Assembly (NCBI GenBank): GCA_029565675.1
Contig: JAKQNP010000008.1
Coordinates: forward strand, 310,001 to 374,000
Direction of reading: 5' to 3'
DNA: 64,000 nucleotides
From: a bacterium
GTDB lineage: Bacteria > Zhuqueibacterota > Zhuqueibacteria > Residuimicrobiales > Oceaniaggregativiventaceae
The translations under genes and the position numbers were made by a program. Positions within the stretch are counted from its first letter, which is position 1, and each line of letters starts with the position of its first letter. Shown piece after piece: positions 46,174 to 54,616 of the stretch. The notes under the pieces are model-generated. The model had not been told where the DNA came from. It saw only the letters and a program-made list of their open reading frames with translations, and searched no databases.

Positions 46174-46734
46174 ATGACCACAGGTGCTCCATCCGAACGG
46201 CGATTCAGCGGAGAGGCTGCCAGGCTCAGATCTGCAGAACGCGTGGCCAGGCTTGAACCCGAACGCGTGGTGGCGTACAGTTTGCAAAACCTTCACATCA
46301 CCAGCGTGCTGGACATCGGCACCGGGACAGGCTTGTTCGCAGAGGCGTTTTCAGCGGCGGGGACAGCGGTTACCGGCATCGATGTCAGGAGTGACTTGCT
46401 GGCAGTTGCACAACAACATCTTCCAGAAGGTCGATTTGTCAATGCTCTGGCCGAATTCTTGCCATTTGATGACAAGTCATTCGATCTGGTTTTCCTGGCG
46501 CATGTGTTGCATGAAGCAGACGACCTTTCGCAGGCTCTGCGTGAGGCTGCCAGAACCGCACGGCGCCGTGTCGTAATCGTTGAATATCCCTATAGGCAGG
46601 AAGAATCGGGGCCACCGTTGGAACACCGTCTGCCGGGCGATCGGATCGAAAGCCTTGCTGCTGCTGTTGGATTGTATGATCGTGTAAAAGCGAGTTTAAC
46701 CCACGTCGATCTCTATGCCTTCAGCGCTTTCTAG
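46174..46734 (+). CDS. Class I SAM-dependent methyltransferase
   Basis: 186 residues from ATG 46174. Motif I is LDIGTGTGLFAEAF, motif II TGIDVRSDLLAVA, and the post-II motif FDLVFLAHVLHEADD. The N-terminus (SERRFSGEAARLRSAERVA) and size are of the small Methyltransf_11/25 type. Substrate unknown. It follows the DUF6483-like gene by 7 bases; the longer in-frame start at 46120 would overlap it. Confidence 0.85.
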   Translation: MTTGAPSERRFSGEAARLRSAERVARLEPERVVAYSLQNLHITSVLDIGTGTGLFAEAFSAAGTAVTGIDVRSDLLAVAQQHLPEGRFVNALAEFLPFDDKSFDLVFLAHVLHEADDLSQALREAARTARRRVVIVEYPYRQEESGPPLEHRLPGDRIESLAAAVGLYDRVKASLTHVDLYAFSAF

Positions 46735-46768
46735 CCTGTTCAGTACAAATTCAAACAGGTAAATTTTT
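46735..46768 (+). terminator. Weak hairpin after the methyltransferase gene
   Basis: CCTGTT (46735-46740) pairs with AACAGG (46754-46759), then TAAATTTTT. A short stem with a long loop; possible terminator. Confidence 0.3.
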
Positions 46769-46915
46769 ACTGTTGCCTGAGCGCGAATCAGAGAGGCGAA
46801 ATTTCAGGAGCTCAACCCGAGAGTGATATGACTCGAGCCGTTCCTGGCTCTGCAATTCGGCGGCATCGGGCCTCTGGTGCGTCTATGGCACACAATCCAA
46901 GCAGAGGAATTCAAT

Positions 46916-48319
46916 ATGAACCGACAGAGATTTCACATCAAACCAGTTGCTGTTCTGCTGCTGTGGTGTTTCGGCATGCTTTTATCGGTTTCTTGCAAGA
47001 AACAGAATAACTCGGATGCGGATGCCACTTTTATCGCCACTCCTGCCGATCTCAAGGCCCGCATCCCGACGCAATTGCACATTACCAATCCCGACTTTAT
47101 CGTCTTTGTGCCCAGGGTAACCGATGAAAGCGTCAACGACACCGGCAACGAGCACTTTCTCGTATTCGACGGCCCGGACGGCTCGCTCATGGCCGTTTGG
47201 ACGCAGAGCTCTGCCGAATCGCAACCTGACCAGCACATTGCCTTCAGCCGCAGCGACGACGAAGGCAAAACCTGGAGCCAGCCGCGCACCATCGCCGGCC
47301 CGCAAAAGCCCGGCGATGGCCACATCGCCAGCTGGGGATATCCGTTGGTCAGTAAAAGCGGTCGTATTTATGTCCTCTATAGTCAGAGTATCGGGGAGTA
47401 CGACACCTTTCCGCATATCACTGGTTGGTTACACGGGATCACCAGCGACGACAACGGCGTCACCTGGTCTGAACCGCAGAATGTGCCGCTGCGGCGCAGC
47501 ACTCGCGACAATCCCGATCCATCTGTTCCTCCCAACATCATCTGTTGGCAAAAACCTCTGCGCCTCGGCAAGGACGGCAAATACCTGGCAGGTGTCAGCC
47601 GCTGGACCAGCTTTTCGGTTACCGAACAACCGACCGAATCTTGGATGTCGGCCGACGCCCGAGTTGAATTCATGCGGTTCGAAAACATCGATGAAAACCC
47701 CGAACCGCAGGAAATCGACATCACCTGGTTCGCTTTTGATGAAGCGGCGCTGGCGGTACCCTATCCCGGCTACCCCGAGATCAGCGCTTGTCAGGAGCCC
47801 TCAATCGTCCAACTTCCCGATGGCCGTCTTTTCTGCGTCATGCGCACGGTTGCCGGCAGTCCCTACTGGAGTGTCAGCGCCGATGCCGGTGAAACCTGGA
47901 CCAAACCCCTGCCGCTCCTGCGGCGGGATGGCGGCGATCCGCTTTTCCACCCTCTATCTCCCTGTCCGATCTACGACGTGGGCGGCAATGAAGCGGGCAG
48001 CGGACGCTATGCGCTTTTTATCCACAACCACGACGGTCATTATCAAGGCTACAAACCGACCGATTCGAGCTTTCACCGCCGGCCGGTTTACATCGTCCGT
48101 GGTGAGTTCAACGCAGGCGCCAACCAGCCGGTCTGGTTTGATGAGCCGGAATTCTTTTTCGATCACAACGGCATCAGCCTGGGCAAACCCGGAACAGCGG
48201 GCCGCCTCGACCTTGCCCTCTATGCCAGCCTGACCGTGCGCAATGGCCTGGCCGTGCTCTGGTACCCGGACCGCAAGTTTTTTCTCCTTGGTCGCATCAT
48301 CACATTGGGCGACGAGTGA
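46916..48319 (+). CDS. Sialidase-superfamily lipoprotein with Asp-box repeats
   Basis: 467 residues from ATG 46916 (AGAGGA upstream). Lipoprotein signal ending LLSVSC. The body is a six-bladed sialidase-like propeller with Asp boxes SRSDDEGKTWS, SDDNGVTWSEP and SADAGETWTKP. Catalytic arginines cannot be checked by eye, so neuraminidase activity is not proven; many members are glycoside-binding or of unknown role. It lies alone, followed by a terminator. Confidence 0.8.
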   Translation: MNRQRFHIKPVAVLLLWCFGMLLSVSCKKQNNSDADATFIATPADLKARIPTQLHITNPDFIVFVPRVTDESVNDTGNEHFLVFDGPDGSLMAVWTQSSAESQPDQHIAFSRSDDEGKTWSQPRTIAGPQKPGDGHIASWGYPLVSKSGRIYVLYSQSIGEYDTFPHITGWLHGITSDDNGVTWSEPQNVPLRRSTRDNPDPSVPPNIICWQKPLRLGKDGKYLAGVSRWTSFSVTEQPTESWMSADARVEFMRFENIDENPEPQEIDITWFAFDEAALAVPYPGYPEISACQEPSIVQLPDGRLFCVMRTVAGSPYWSVSADAGETWTKPLPLLRRDGGDPLFHPLSPCPIYDVGGNEAGSGRYALFIHNHDGHYQGYKPTDSSFHRRPVYIVRGEFNAGANQPVWFDEPEFFFDHNGISLGKPGTAGRLDLALYASLTVRNGLAVLWYPDRKFFLLGRIITLGDE

Positions 48320-48453
48320 AGACACCGGGATAGTCCATACCTGGCTCAAAAGCCGGTTTCCAGTTTTTGATATCAGACAGCTCAATGTCTGTAAGGCTGA
48401 CAATTTCAACCATTCCCGGTTCTTGCTCCCCGGTTGTTTATTTGGCTGGCCGC

Positions 48454-48482
48454 GCCCGCATGGACGAGCGGGCTTTATTTTT
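48454..48482 (+). terminator. Rho-independent terminator after the sialidase-like gene
   Basis: GCCCGC (48454-48459) pairs with GCGGGC (48468-48473) over an 8-base loop and is followed by TTTATTTTT. Confidence 0.6.
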
Positions 48483-48582
48483 AAGTTTGTGGAGAGAGGA
48501 TTGAACCGTCATTCGCCGATTTACGGCCTTTTGGTTCAAGACCTTATTTGTCACAGCGCCGAATTCTTAGGAAAACCAGTGA

Positions 48583-50736
48583 ATGACACATGAGACATCA
48601 TTTATTGAGATAGCAGCAATCCTCGGCCTGGCGACCCTGAGCGGAATCATCGGGCAAAAATTACGACAACCGTTGGTCATCATGTTCCTGGCGACCGGTA
48701 TTCTGGCTGGTCCTTCGGTGCTCGGCATCATCAACAGCTACGAGCAGATCGAACTGTTGGCTCATATGGGCATTGCGCTTTTGTTGTTTATCGTCGGCCT
48801 CAAACTCGATCTAAAGCTGATCCGCACCACCGGCCCGGTCGCTTTGGCGACAGGATTGGGGCAGATCATCTTTACCTCCCTCATCGGTTTTGCGATTGCC
48901 CTTAGCCTGGGCATGTCCGCTCTCAGTGCGGCCTATGTGGCGGTCGCCCTTACTTTTTCGAGCACCATCATTATTGTCAAGCTTTTATCAGATAAAAAAG
49001 AGATCGATTCTCTGCACGGCCAGATCGCCATAGGTTTTCTCATTGTTCAGGATATCGCTGCCATCCTGGCTCTGGTGGGCTTGACCACCCTGGGATCATC
49101 GGTTGCCGGGGATGGACCGGCTTATATCTCCATTCTGATGATGGGCGGAAAGGGATTGGGCTTGTTGGCGGCGGTCGCCATATTGATTAAATATGTGATT
49201 CCAAAACTGACTCAACGTCTCGCATACTCGCTCGAATTGTTGACGCTTTTCGCCATCGCCTGGGCAGTTTTGCTGGGCGCTGTCAGCGAAAGCTTGGGTT
49301 TCAGCAAGGAGGTCGGGGCGTTCCTGGCCGGTATTTCACTGGCGTCGACAGCCTATCGAGATTCAATTGGTGCGCGCCTCACAAGCCTGAGGGATTTTCT
49401 CCTTCTCTTTTTCTTTATCGACCTCGGAGCGCGTCTGGATTGGTCGATGATCGGCTCGCAGTTCGGAGCATCGCTCTTGTTCTCCCTGTTTGTTCTCATC
49501 GGCAATCCGCTGATTGTCATGACGATCATGGGATTGATGGGCTACCGCCGGCGAACGGGATTTCTCGCCGGACTCATGGTTGCGCAAATCAGCGAGTTTT
49601 CTCTTATTGTGGCGGCCCTTGGTTTGAGCCTGGGTCATATCTCGAATGAGACCATGGGGTTGATCACCCTGGTGGGAGTCGTGACGATCTTCATGTCCAC
49701 CTATATGATCCTCTATTCCTACCCGCTTTACCGCATTCTTTCAGGCCCGCTGAAAATATTTGAAAAGCGCAACCCCTATCGGGAAACGAACATCGACACC
49801 CACAAGATACCCGCGACAGTGGATGTGATTCTGGTCGGATTGGGCAACTATGGAAATGGATTGGCGGAGTATCTGTTGCGGCGCAAGAAAACTTTGTTGG
49901 GAGTTGATTTTGATCCTGGCGCGTTGGACAAATGGCGCAAAAGGAGTGTGCCGGTTCTCTATGGAGATATGGCAGATCCGGAGATGAGCGAACAACTGCC
50001 ACTGGATCATGCTCAATGGGTGATCAGCACGATTCGCTCAAAGGATTTGAACCTCGCAATGATGCAAAATCTTAAAAACATACGATTCGACGGCAAAGTG
50101 GCGCTGACAGCGAACAACAAAGATGAAGCTCATGAATATGAAATCGCAGGAGCTCATCTGGTCTTTCGGCCGTTTCTGGATGCCGCAGAGCAGGCAGCCG
50201 ATACGTTGGCTTATGGTATGGACTTTCTGCCAGAGAGCATAGACTGGCCGATGTCTTTTCTGGAAGTGCGTATTCGGTCAGGTTCTTCTATTGCAGGACA
50301 AACCATAAGAGACCTTCCCCTGTCACTGGAAGGAATAGCAATTCTGGCGGTTAGTCGGGGCGGCCAGGTTTACTATGAACCCAAACCGAATTTCATGATT
50401 TTCCCGGCTGACATCCTTCTCCTCGCCGGTCCTCCGGCCGGATTAAAAAAAGCTGAAACCATTCTCAATCAACTCGAATACCAAATAGGCGTACAAGCGG
50501 CCGACCGTTTTGCCATCGCGGAAATTGCGATTGCAGAGGATTCGCATATTTCTGGTCAATCTGTTGCAGATCTGCAATTTCGCCAAAAGTATGGCGTAAC
50601 GCTGGTCGGCATCCGGCGAGGCCAGCAACAGATCACAGCGATTAATCCGTCGGAAAAGTTGCGCGGCGGTGATTGCCTGATCGTTATCGGTAAATCTTCA
50701 GCCGTAAAAGAATTACAAGAATATACACCCTTATAA
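48583..50736 (+). CDS. KefB/CPA2-type monovalent cation:proton antiporter with TrkA domains
   Basis: 717 residues. Residues ~1-385 are a Na+/H+ exchanger membrane domain with GIALLLFIVGLKLDLKLIR and the paired helix KEVGAFLAGISLA. Residues ~405-520 are a TrkA-N/RCK domain (VILVGLGNYGNGLAEYLL, LGVDFDP), followed by two TrkA-C domains (SSIAGQTIRDL and SHISGQSVADL). The plan suggests K+ efflux or K+/H+ exchange gated by nucleotide. The 263-base upstream gap holds only the terminator of the preceding gene. Confidence 0.9.
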   Translation: MTHETSFIEIAAILGLATLSGIIGQKLRQPLVIMFLATGILAGPSVLGIINSYEQIELLAHMGIALLLFIVGLKLDLKLIRTTGPVALATGLGQIIFTSLIGFAIALSLGMSALSAAYVAVALTFSSTIIIVKLLSDKKEIDSLHGQIAIGFLIVQDIAAILALVGLTTLGSSVAGDGPAYISILMMGGKGLGLLAAVAILIKYVIPKLTQRLAYSLELLTLFAIAWAVLLGAVSESLGFSKEVGAFLAGISLASTAYRDSIGARLTSLRDFLLLFFFIDLGARLDWSMIGSQFGASLLFSLFVLIGNPLIVMTIMGLMGYRRRTGFLAGLMVAQISEFSLIVAALGLSLGHISNETMGLITLVGVVTIFMSTYMILYSYPLYRILSGPLKIFEKRNPYRETNIDTHKIPATVDVILVGLGNYGNGLAEYLLRRKKTLLGVDFDPGALDKWRKRSVPVLYGDMADPEMSEQLPLDHAQWVISTIRSKDLNLAMMQNLKNIRFDGKVALTANNKDEAHEYEIAGAHLVFRPFLDAAEQAADTLAYGMDFLPESIDWPMSFLEVRIRSGSSIAGQTIRDLPLSLEGIAILAVSRGGQVYYEPKPNFMIFPADILLLAGPPAGLKKAETILNQLEYQIGVQAADRFAIAEIAIAEDSHISGQSVADLQFRQKYGVTLVGIRRGQQQITAINPSEKLRGGDCLIVIGKSSAVKELQEYTPL

Positions 50737-50814
50737 AAAACTTGAATGAGCGCGGAGTGGAGCATCCTTTTTTTAATCGGCTGGCAACAACTGCCTGCGA
50801 GAAGGAGGTGTCAT

Positions 50815-51384
50815 ATGTTTACCTCGTTTTTTTTGAAAATGTTGAACAAGGAAGCTCTGTCGCTGAAAAACAACGCCCGGGAGATCATTGCCAGTCTGGG
50901 GTTGAAAAAGGGAGATCTTGTTGGAGATTTTGGCTCGGGCGGAGGTTACTTTGCCCTGGAATTTGCCAAAATCGTCGGCCCCACAGGTCAGGTCTATGCT
51001 ATCGATAACCAGCAGAAGAATTTGGACTTTGTAAAGAAACGATCCAGGCGCGAGGCGCTGGACAATGTGGCCTTCATCCAGGCGGAAACGGAGATGAACA
51101 AAATTGCTGAAGGGAGTCTGGATTTGCTCTTTAGCCGAAATGTCATTCATCATCTTTCTGATCCGGCAAAACACCTGCAAAATCTCAAACGATTTCTCAA
51201 GCCGGACGGAAGATTGGCGATCATCGATCACAAGCCCAAGAGGGGTCTCAGTTTTGTTGCGCTGTTCAAGCACCACACTCCCTCCGCTACCATTCTGCAG
51301 GAGACGGAAAAGGCCGGTTACACCCTGATGAAATCTTTCGATTTCTTACCCGAACAGACCTACAACGTCTTTAGAGTCAAATGA
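50815..51384 (+). CDS. Class I SAM-dependent methyltransferase (Methyltransf_11/31 type)
   Basis: 189 residues from ATG 50815, 5-6 bases after AAGGAGGTG. Motif I reads VGDFGSGGGYFALEFAK, followed by VYAIDNQQKNLDFVKK and LLFSRNVIHHLSDP. This UbiE-like small family is often near metal-resistance genes. No substrate clue; a broken methyltransferase gene lies just downstream. Confidence 0.85.
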   Translation: MFTSFFLKMLNKEALSLKNNAREIIASLGLKKGDLVGDFGSGGGYFALEFAKIVGPTGQVYAIDNQQKNLDFVKKRSRREALDNVAFIQAETEMNKIAEGSLDLLFSRNVIHHLSDPAKHLQNLKRFLKPDGRLAIIDHKPKRGLSFVALFKHHTPSATILQETEKAGYTLMKSFDFLPEQTYNVFRVK

Positions 51385-51534
51385 GTTGCCTGCTGTTGTG
51401 TTATCCCGAGCAGCGATCGGCTGGTGGTTGTTGGCAGCGGCGATTGCTTTTTTAATCGCTGAATAAGGTGACAGCGGCTTCGACCGTTTTCAATCCCGAA
51501 TATCAGGTGGTCAAATATCCATCGTTGGGTTTGA

Positions 51535-51741
51535 CCGTGCACAGAAGAGATCGGTTGTACTTCCCCAAGCGCCACTATTCTCGATGTCGGCTGCGGCACC
51601 GGCTATCATGTCGTCGAATTGGCGAAACGAGGATCTGCAGTGACCGGGCTAGATTTGACCGCCTAAATGCTTTCCAGATCCGCTGATGGGGTGAAAACGG
51701 CAAAGCCGAGGCAAAAGAATTACAGGTTCAGGAACGCAGTT
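51535..51741 (+). pseudogene. Remnant of a methyltransferase gene
   Basis: The frame starting at 51535 reads EEIGCTSPSATILDVGCGTG then YHVVELAKRGSAVTGLDLTA, a clear SAM-binding motif I and II, and then hits TAA (51664). The same frame continues with MLSRSADGVKTAK, as intact relatives do (DLTxEML), so the TAA looks like a G-to-T change in a GAA codon. A frameshift follows, after which KAEAKELQVQERS appears in the next frame. There is no start codon or ribosome site before it. The intact gene at 50815 is a different methyltransferase type. Confidence 0.75.
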
Positions 51742-51742
51742 C

Positions 51743-52954
51743 ATGCGCATATGGAAAGAGATGCAGGACAGGTCTAAAACCGGTTCGATGGTTTTGGCTT
51801 TTATCGCTTTTATCGCACTGGGGATGCCTGATGGTTTGCTGGGAGTGGCCTGGCCTTCGGTGCGGACGAGTTTTTTGGTTCCGATGGATGCGGTCGGTTT
51901 GTTGCTCTTGGCATCGATGATCGGCTACATCACCTCAAGTTTTTTGAGCGGTCCTTTGATCGGACGGCTGGGTGTCGGCCGGGTGTTGGCGACAAGCTGT
52001 GCTCTGACCGGGACAGCTCTGGTTGGTTACACTCTGGTTCCTGTCTGGTGGATGGTCGTGGTGCTCGGTGTGGCTGCCGGGCTGGGAGCGGGTGCCATCG
52101 ACTCGGGCCTCAACGCTTATGTTGCGGCGCATTACGGGGAAGGTGTGATGCAGGGCCTGCATGCAAGCTATGGAATCGGGGTGACGATCGGACCGATGAT
52201 CATGACTTTTGCACTGACGACCTTGCAGTCCTGGCAGTTGGGATACCGCGCGGTGGGGGGATTGCAGCTGGCTTTGGCGGTCTGTTTTATCTCGACTCTG
52301 CCGCTGTGGAACCAGAAAGGGACAATTCCCGGCAGCCAGGGGCGCAAGAGGTTGACCGATTATCGAACGCCTTTGACTGAAACCCTGCGACGTCCGAGAG
52401 TGTGGTTGAGCGCCATGCTGTTTTTCGTCTATACAGGTGCAGAGGTCGTCGTGGGAATCTGGGCCTATACGCTGATGACCGAGTCACGCGATATTCAACC
52501 TTCGACAGCAGGAGTGTGGGCAGGCGGATATTGGGCTGCTTTCACGGTGGGGCGGATGACAGCTGGCTTGTATGCCAAACGCGCCGGAGTCAATCGCATG
52601 GTCCTGGGGAGTCTGGTCGCATCATTGCCCGGAGCACTGCTTTTATGGTGGAATCCCGCGGAATCAGCGAATTTGATCGCGCTGGCCTGGATCGGCTTTG
52701 CCATCGCGCCGATTTTTGCCTCGATGACATCCGGAACCAGCCGACGAGTGGGGGTGCCGTATGCCACCAACACCATCGGTATGCAAATGGCTGCGGCCAG
52801 CTTGGGTGCGGCGATGATTCCGAGTTTGGTGGGGATTCTGGCCCGCCGCATTTCGCTGGAAGTCGTTCCCCTTTGCTTGCTCGTGTTGTTGGCAGGGTTG
52901 ATCGGATTGTATGCCGCAGCGATGCGGGGCAGGGTACAAGATTCGGGCGATTAA
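51743..52954 (+). CDS. Major facilitator superfamily transporter
   Basis: 403 residues with 12 predicted membrane helices; loops GPLIGRLGVGRVL and GRMTAGLYAKRAGVNRM are MFS loop 2-3 and 8-9 type. The acidic GMPDGLLGVAWP start resembles sugar or drug transporters of the FucP/YbjJ-like group. Substrate unknown. The start follows directly on the broken methyltransferase. Confidence 0.85.
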   Translation: MRIWKEMQDRSKTGSMVLAFIAFIALGMPDGLLGVAWPSVRTSFLVPMDAVGLLLLASMIGYITSSFLSGPLIGRLGVGRVLATSCALTGTALVGYTLVPVWWMVVVLGVAAGLGAGAIDSGLNAYVAAHYGEGVMQGLHASYGIGVTIGPMIMTFALTTLQSWQLGYRAVGGLQLALAVCFISTLPLWNQKGTIPGSQGRKRLTDYRTPLTETLRRPRVWLSAMLFFVYTGAEVVVGIWAYTLMTESRDIQPSTAGVWAGGYWAAFTVGRMTAGLYAKRAGVNRMVLGSLVASLPGALLLWWNPAESANLIALAWIGFAIAPIFASMTSGTSRRVGVPYATNTIGMQMAAASLGAAMIPSLVGILARRISLEVVPLCLLVLLAGLIGLYAAAMRGRVQDSGD

Positions 52955-53615
52955 CTGAGCCAATTGTTCGGCGATGAAGATCGAATTCGATTTGTTCATT
53001 TTTTTAGTTGATTTTGCTATTGTAAATCTGGAATATCGAGTGCTCTATCGCCAATCAAATAGTCTCCATTTTATTGGAAAAAGAAGAACTGCTTTTAACT
53101 GTTACCGCTGCTGATTCAACAAACAGAGCCGATTTCCCCCAATATGCTTGTTTTTTAATCCGAACAGATTATTTTTGAGTAGTAACGAAAGCCCGAATTT
53201 AGCACGAGTAAGGCAAGTCATAAGGTTTAAACGGTTACCAGGGATTTGCCAGATCTTACAAGCCATCTTTTAAAGCGGGCTTCCTAAACTCGAATACTAT
53301 TATCAATTCCTCCTGTAAAACAGTGTTAATTTGACAATTCAATTTTTGACAATAAAACAGTGCAGCCCAATCGATAGAGAGACGTAGCCTGTAGGGTAAA
53401 AAAATATTTTGTCTCTCTATTCTTATTTTTTCTAGACATGGAGAAGAAGTCATACAGGTCATGATTTAGTTTTGCATTTGCAGAGCTTTTAATGCATACA
53501 GATTATTGAATTTATACAATATGCGATGGATCAGTTACTTCTCTTAATTTGGCACTCCACAATTTTTGCAGCCGTTAGGGGCAACGAAACGGTCGCAATG
53601 TAGAGGATCAAGTAC
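52955..53615. other. AT-rich gene-free stretch
   Basis: About 660 bases, visibly richer in A and T than its surroundings, with no ORF resembling a protein and no RNA gene recognised. Short runs such as TTTTTAGTTGATTTTGCTATTG may hold promoters, but none is convincing. It separates the MFS gene from the accessory-looking region 53660-57980. Confidence 0.6.
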
Positions 53616-53645
53616 TTGATAGAACCACATGATCGGTTCTATCAA
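53616..53645 (+). promoter_or_regulatory. Perfect hairpin just before a ribosome binding site
   Basis: TTGATAGAACC (53616-53626) pairs perfectly over 11 bp with GGTTCTATCAA (53635-53645), loop ACATGATC. The ribosome site AAGGGAG starts at once after the stem, and ATG 53660 follows. It could control translation, protect the mRNA or be an operator dyad. Confidence 0.5.
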
Positions 53646-53659
53646 AGGGAGATTCTGCC

Positions 53660-54391
53660 ATGACTAGCAAATTAAAAGAATTCATTTTCACAATATCCAT
53701 ATGCATGATCGGGCTGTTCTCTGTTTCGAGTCAAGCCGTCTCGCAGGATGCGACAATCTCAGCGGAAAAACCTTCAACTGAATTAAAGCTCCAGGATATT
53801 CGTTTTGGTACCTCGTTCAGTTTGTGTAAATTGCTTGTTGCAGATAATGTATCCAGACCCAGCAGCGATACCTCTGAAATGATGGTTGGCTTCACGTTTG
53901 GAACTTTGCTCGCCGGCGAGGACGGCCGACCTTGGCTGATAGACATAGCACTTCAATTCGGTTCAGCTGATCGATATTTTTATGGTTACTATAATAACGG
54001 AGTTCTATTCAGCCTTGAAGCTTTTGGCGGTATGAATTTTGACCTGGGTGATGGTATACTATTTGTGCATACCCTGTTTGGTTTGAATTTTCTGCATATT
54101 GGCGCATCTGATTCCTATGTACAGCAATTCCAAAATGACATTTATTACTATGGCACAGATGGTCTCTCCAGCTTAATGGCCTCAATTTTTAATTCATGGA
54201 ACCAAGCAAGGCAAGTCTACGTAAAAGGTTTCCCTGGTCATTCCCGACTTGCTCCCGCACTTAACTTCGGTTTAGAAATTCGCATTGGTGAGATCATGGC
54301 GTTGATGTTTGATTATACCCCCCTATATGATAACCGAATCCGCAATGAGTTTCGTTTTGGTTTTGCGTTTATCTTTGACGTTGATAATTAA
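53660..54391 (+). CDS. Secreted, barrel-like protein of unknown function
   Basis: 243 residues with a signal peptide (FTISICMIGLFSVSSQAVS). The mature chain alternates hydrophobic and polar residues with many Tyr, Phe and Gly (RYFYGYYNNGVLFSLEAFGG, then FVHTLFGLNFLHIG) and ends RFGFAFIFDVDN, which suggests an outer-membrane beta-barrel. It is not a PorV-type protein and I do not recognise a family. It is poorer in G and C than the genes around it. Confidence 0.65.
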   Translation: MTSKLKEFIFTISICMIGLFSVSSQAVSQDATISAEKPSTELKLQDIRFGTSFSLCKLLVADNVSRPSSDTSEMMVGFTFGTLLAGEDGRPWLIDIALQFGSADRYFYGYYNNGVLFSLEAFGGMNFDLGDGILFVHTLFGLNFLHIGASDSYVQQFQNDIYYYGTDGLSSLMASIFNSWNQARQVYVKGFPGHSRLAPALNFGLEIRIGEIMALMFDYTPLYDNRIRNEFRFGFAFIFDVDN

Positions 54392-54393
54392 TC

Positions 54394-54444
54394 ATCGCAG
54401 GTCACTCGTGTCCCATCGTCAGGTGGGACACCAGTGATCGCAGG
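54394..54444. repeat. Hairpin with TCGTCAG loop, flanked by 8-base direct repeats
   Basis: TCACT-c-GTGTCCCA (54402-54415) pairs with TGGGACAC-c-AGTGA (54424-54437), loop TCGTCAGG. The stem and loop match the hairpin at 35384 (GTGTCCCGTCGTCAG). ATCGCAGG occurs directly on both sides (54394-54401 and 54437-54444, the second overlapping the stem by one base). It separates the convergent barrel-like gene and the helicase remnant and may be a bidirectional terminator or a very small mobile element. Confidence 0.55.
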
Positions 54445-54616
54445 TATCTTCGCAAACTGACCGATGTCATCTTGCGGATTAGCTTTATAGTATTCAGTCA
54501 AGCCTATTGAATTTGCTCCACGAAAGTTAAGATAGAATTCAAAATCCAGATGCAAAATTCGAGGGTGTACGCAACTCATCTAATCAAGGAATTATGCGGC
54601 AAAGAACTGCAGGGGA

